Shown here piece after piece: positions 62,325-64,000 of a DNA stretch of 64,000 nucleotides. The notes under the pieces are model-generated. The model searched no databases and was not told the DNA's origin. It worked only from the letters and a program-made list of their open reading frames with translations. Made by a program: the position numbers and the translations under genes. The DNA comes from Ryuthela nishihirai (Eukaryota > Arthropoda > Arachnida > Araneae > Heptathelidae), in the NCBI GenBank assembly GCA_038380435.1, contig JAWZYU010000659.1, positions 26,001 to 90,000 of the forward strand. Reading direction: 5' to 3'. Numbering within the stretch: the stretch's first letter is position 1; each line of letters opens with the position of its first letter.

Positions 62325-63000
62325 TCTATGTATGTATAACTACGAATTATCTCATAATAATGAAGGAGGGGGAGACTTACAGTGCGATATCTCCTTCATT
62401 CAGGAAATTTATTTTTAAGAAATCATTTAATCATCAGTGTTCCAATGGCTGAGTGGTTAGCTTACTGAGCTATCGATCGTAGGAACGTGGGTGAGAAAGG
62501 TTTGAATATAACGAAAAGATAAAATGCTGAAAAATGACAAAATAAGTTGAATCCATGAAAAAAATTTCTGCTGGCTGATTATAGAAAATGGGACTTCTGT
62601 TGTGCGATACTGACACGATGAAAAATGTAGTAACGATGAAGCGAGGTTCTTCATGTACTCCTAGTTCAACTAGCCTTTCAGATTGATGCTTCTGTTAATC
62701 ATACAGTATAATATAACAGGGAAACTCGAAGAATATTGCATAAATATAAAATTTATACTATTTAATAACTTATTAAAGTTAAGAAACTACGTTTACGTTT
62801 ACGTTAAAATGTTTATATATATATATTTAATTTAAAATTTATTTATTTTTTTAGTTTATAAGTATTTTAATAGAAGCGTAGCTTCCTTTTGCCTCCATGG
62901 AAGCTTCACAACTGTAATAATCATTTCTGAAATAGATGATAAAACACATAGATTTATGAATTCCCCTAATACTTTAGTAATCTTCAATCCTTGAAAGTGC
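62325..63000. other. AT-rich intergenic DNA with a SINE-head trace
   Basis: 'caatggctgagtggttagct' near 62445 is a family B-like box A, but no box B with proper spacing follows. TA-rich run near 62815-62826. No gene is recognised. Confidence 0.4.
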
Positions 63001-63001
63001 T

Positions 63002-63060
63002 TTTCTGTCAATCCGGTCAGATATCCGTGGCAAGCAGTTCCTTGGGGGTTAATTTATTAT
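63002..63060 (+). mobile_element. SINE family B 3' fragment
   Basis: 'gtcagatatccgtggcaagc' followed by 'agttccttgggggttaattt' is a diverged family B 3' end. Confidence 0.65.
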
Positions 63061-63279
63061 TCTAATAATGATGTTTTTGCGAACATTCCTAAATATTGCA
63101 GTTAAATATTAAACTAATATTTTTGATTCTCAGATGTCCACTTAAAACGAGGTGACTGACTTTCACTGTTCTGTGAAAAATATATCAATCGAATATTTTT
63201 AAAAAAATGTAAATCGCAATATATTATTTAACACTCAATATTACAGATTAAAAAATTACATTTTAAATAGATATCCAGA

Positions 63280-63480
63280 TAACCGATTGATTAGAGTTCT
63301 TCGCTACTGGTTGCAGCAGCTTGGATTTGAGCCCTGGGTAGAGCACGACGTTTATTGTTATCTTTCTGCTGAGGTCTTGCCTTCCTTACAGATCTTCTCA
63401 ATGTCGCTTTAAACTGGGATCTTGTCAGACCTCTATGGCAAGCAGTTACTTTAGATTTCATTTATTTATTTTAAGAACGA
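63280..63480 (+). mobile_element. SINE family B copy, diverged
   Basis: A head with a box B-like 'ggatttgagccctgggt', a body with 'tttctgctgaggtcttgcc', then 'tcttgtcagacctctatggc' and an AT-rich tail are in family order in plus orientation. Confidence 0.8.
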
Positions 63481-63484
63481 TTTC

Positions 63485-63780
63485 AAACTTTTCCCACATT
63501 TTTTAATTTCCTGCATATCATTATTCTTGCATATTCATATTTCATTATTCAATCACACATCAATATCATATTTCTTGCAATTCTAGTGCTCTATTAGATC
63601 TCTAACAGAACTTTAAAACACCAAAATGGGATAGAATTTGGCTACTAATTAAGCTATTAAATGTTTATCTACAAAAACGGAGAATCTTTTTATTGGCCTA
63701 TAGATTGATTGGGGTTGCTACTAAAACAGATTACGTTATACAGAACATATAAGCATAGAACAAGTGTTAATCCAGCATTG
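63485..63780. other. AT-rich intergenic DNA
   Basis: No feature recognised. Confidence 0.4.
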
Positions 63781-63854
63781 CTGTATGGTGGCATCACAGT
63801 GGGTGGCATAACTAGGTAATCTGCCCTCTGGGGTGAGTGACTGCTGCTGCTGTC

Positions 63855-64000
63855 CCCCCCATAGGTCACTGCACTACAGTGCATCAGTTTTGTCTCTCCC
63901 ATAGGCTAATGAACTACAGTGCATCAATTTTGCCACCCCCATAGATCAGTGCACTACAGTGCATCAATTATGCCACCCCCATAGTGCAGGTGCATTGCAG
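63855..64000 (+). repeat. 40-bp minisatellite running off the window
   Basis: 'cccccataggtcactgcact' plus 'acagtgcatcagttttg' recurs at 63861, 63901, 63941 and 63981, exactly 40 bp apart. Each unit holds the inverted motif GCACTACAGTGC. The array continues past the last base. Confidence 0.93.

Overview
This window looks like gene-poor, repeat-saturated nuclear DNA from an animal, most likely an arthropod. Supporting this are mariner, Tc1, pogo/Tigger and DUF4817-type transposase remnants, RTE-like and L2/CR1-like non-LTR retrotransposons, and tRNA-derived SINEs. The intergenic DNA is AT-rich, there are no bacterial-style operons, and I recognise no host exon with confidence. The species cannot be fixed from the sequence alone; an arthropod (chelicerate or insect) is an inference from the transposon mix.

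Region by region. 0.2-14 kb: a ~288-bp dispersed repeat, the 5' tip of an RTE-like LINE joined to a tRNA-Met-derived SINE, a mariner split by a second SINE with an 11-bp target-site duplication (TSD), two more mariner fragments, and an L2/CR1-like LINE on the minus strand flanked by the ~288-bp repeat in inverted orientation. 14-22 kb: a DUF4817 transposase remnant, an RTE-like LINE copy with an expanded (GAT)n tail and a SINE nested in it with a 13-bp TSD, a 5'-only LINE fragment, and a decayed pogo/Tigger transposase. 24-30 kb: four minisatellites (49 bp, ~41 bp, a 1.4-kb purine-rich 36-bp array, and a 32-bp array with a 96-bp higher-order period).

30-35 kb: a second RTE-like LINE copy and a palindromic MITE. 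35.2-44 kb: the most striking block, exactly twelve monomers of a ~364-bp satellite joined directly to about nineteen monomers of an unrelated ~231-bp satellite, at a shared AATCAA. 44-53 kb: more copies of the palindromic MITE, SINEs, a CpG-rich 30-bp minisatellite, and a SINE with an internal 42-bp amplification. 53-54.5 kb: an end-to-end Tc1-like element with TIRs and TA duplications but a ruined transposase. 54.8-60.8 kb: an almost complete RTE-like LINE (endonuclease plus reverse transcriptase, one 2-bp insertion) and another 5'-only copy. 61-64 kb: degenerate tandem repeats and SINE pieces.

The functional logic is that of parasites. The LINEs carry endonuclease and reverse transcriptase and probably mobilised the SINEs; the DNA transposons encode or once encoded DDE/D transposases; the palindromic MITE has TA duplications and would need a Tc1/mariner/pogo-type enzyme in trans. 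Long reading frames inside the minisatellites are by-products of repeat units whose length is a multiple of three and should not be read as genes.
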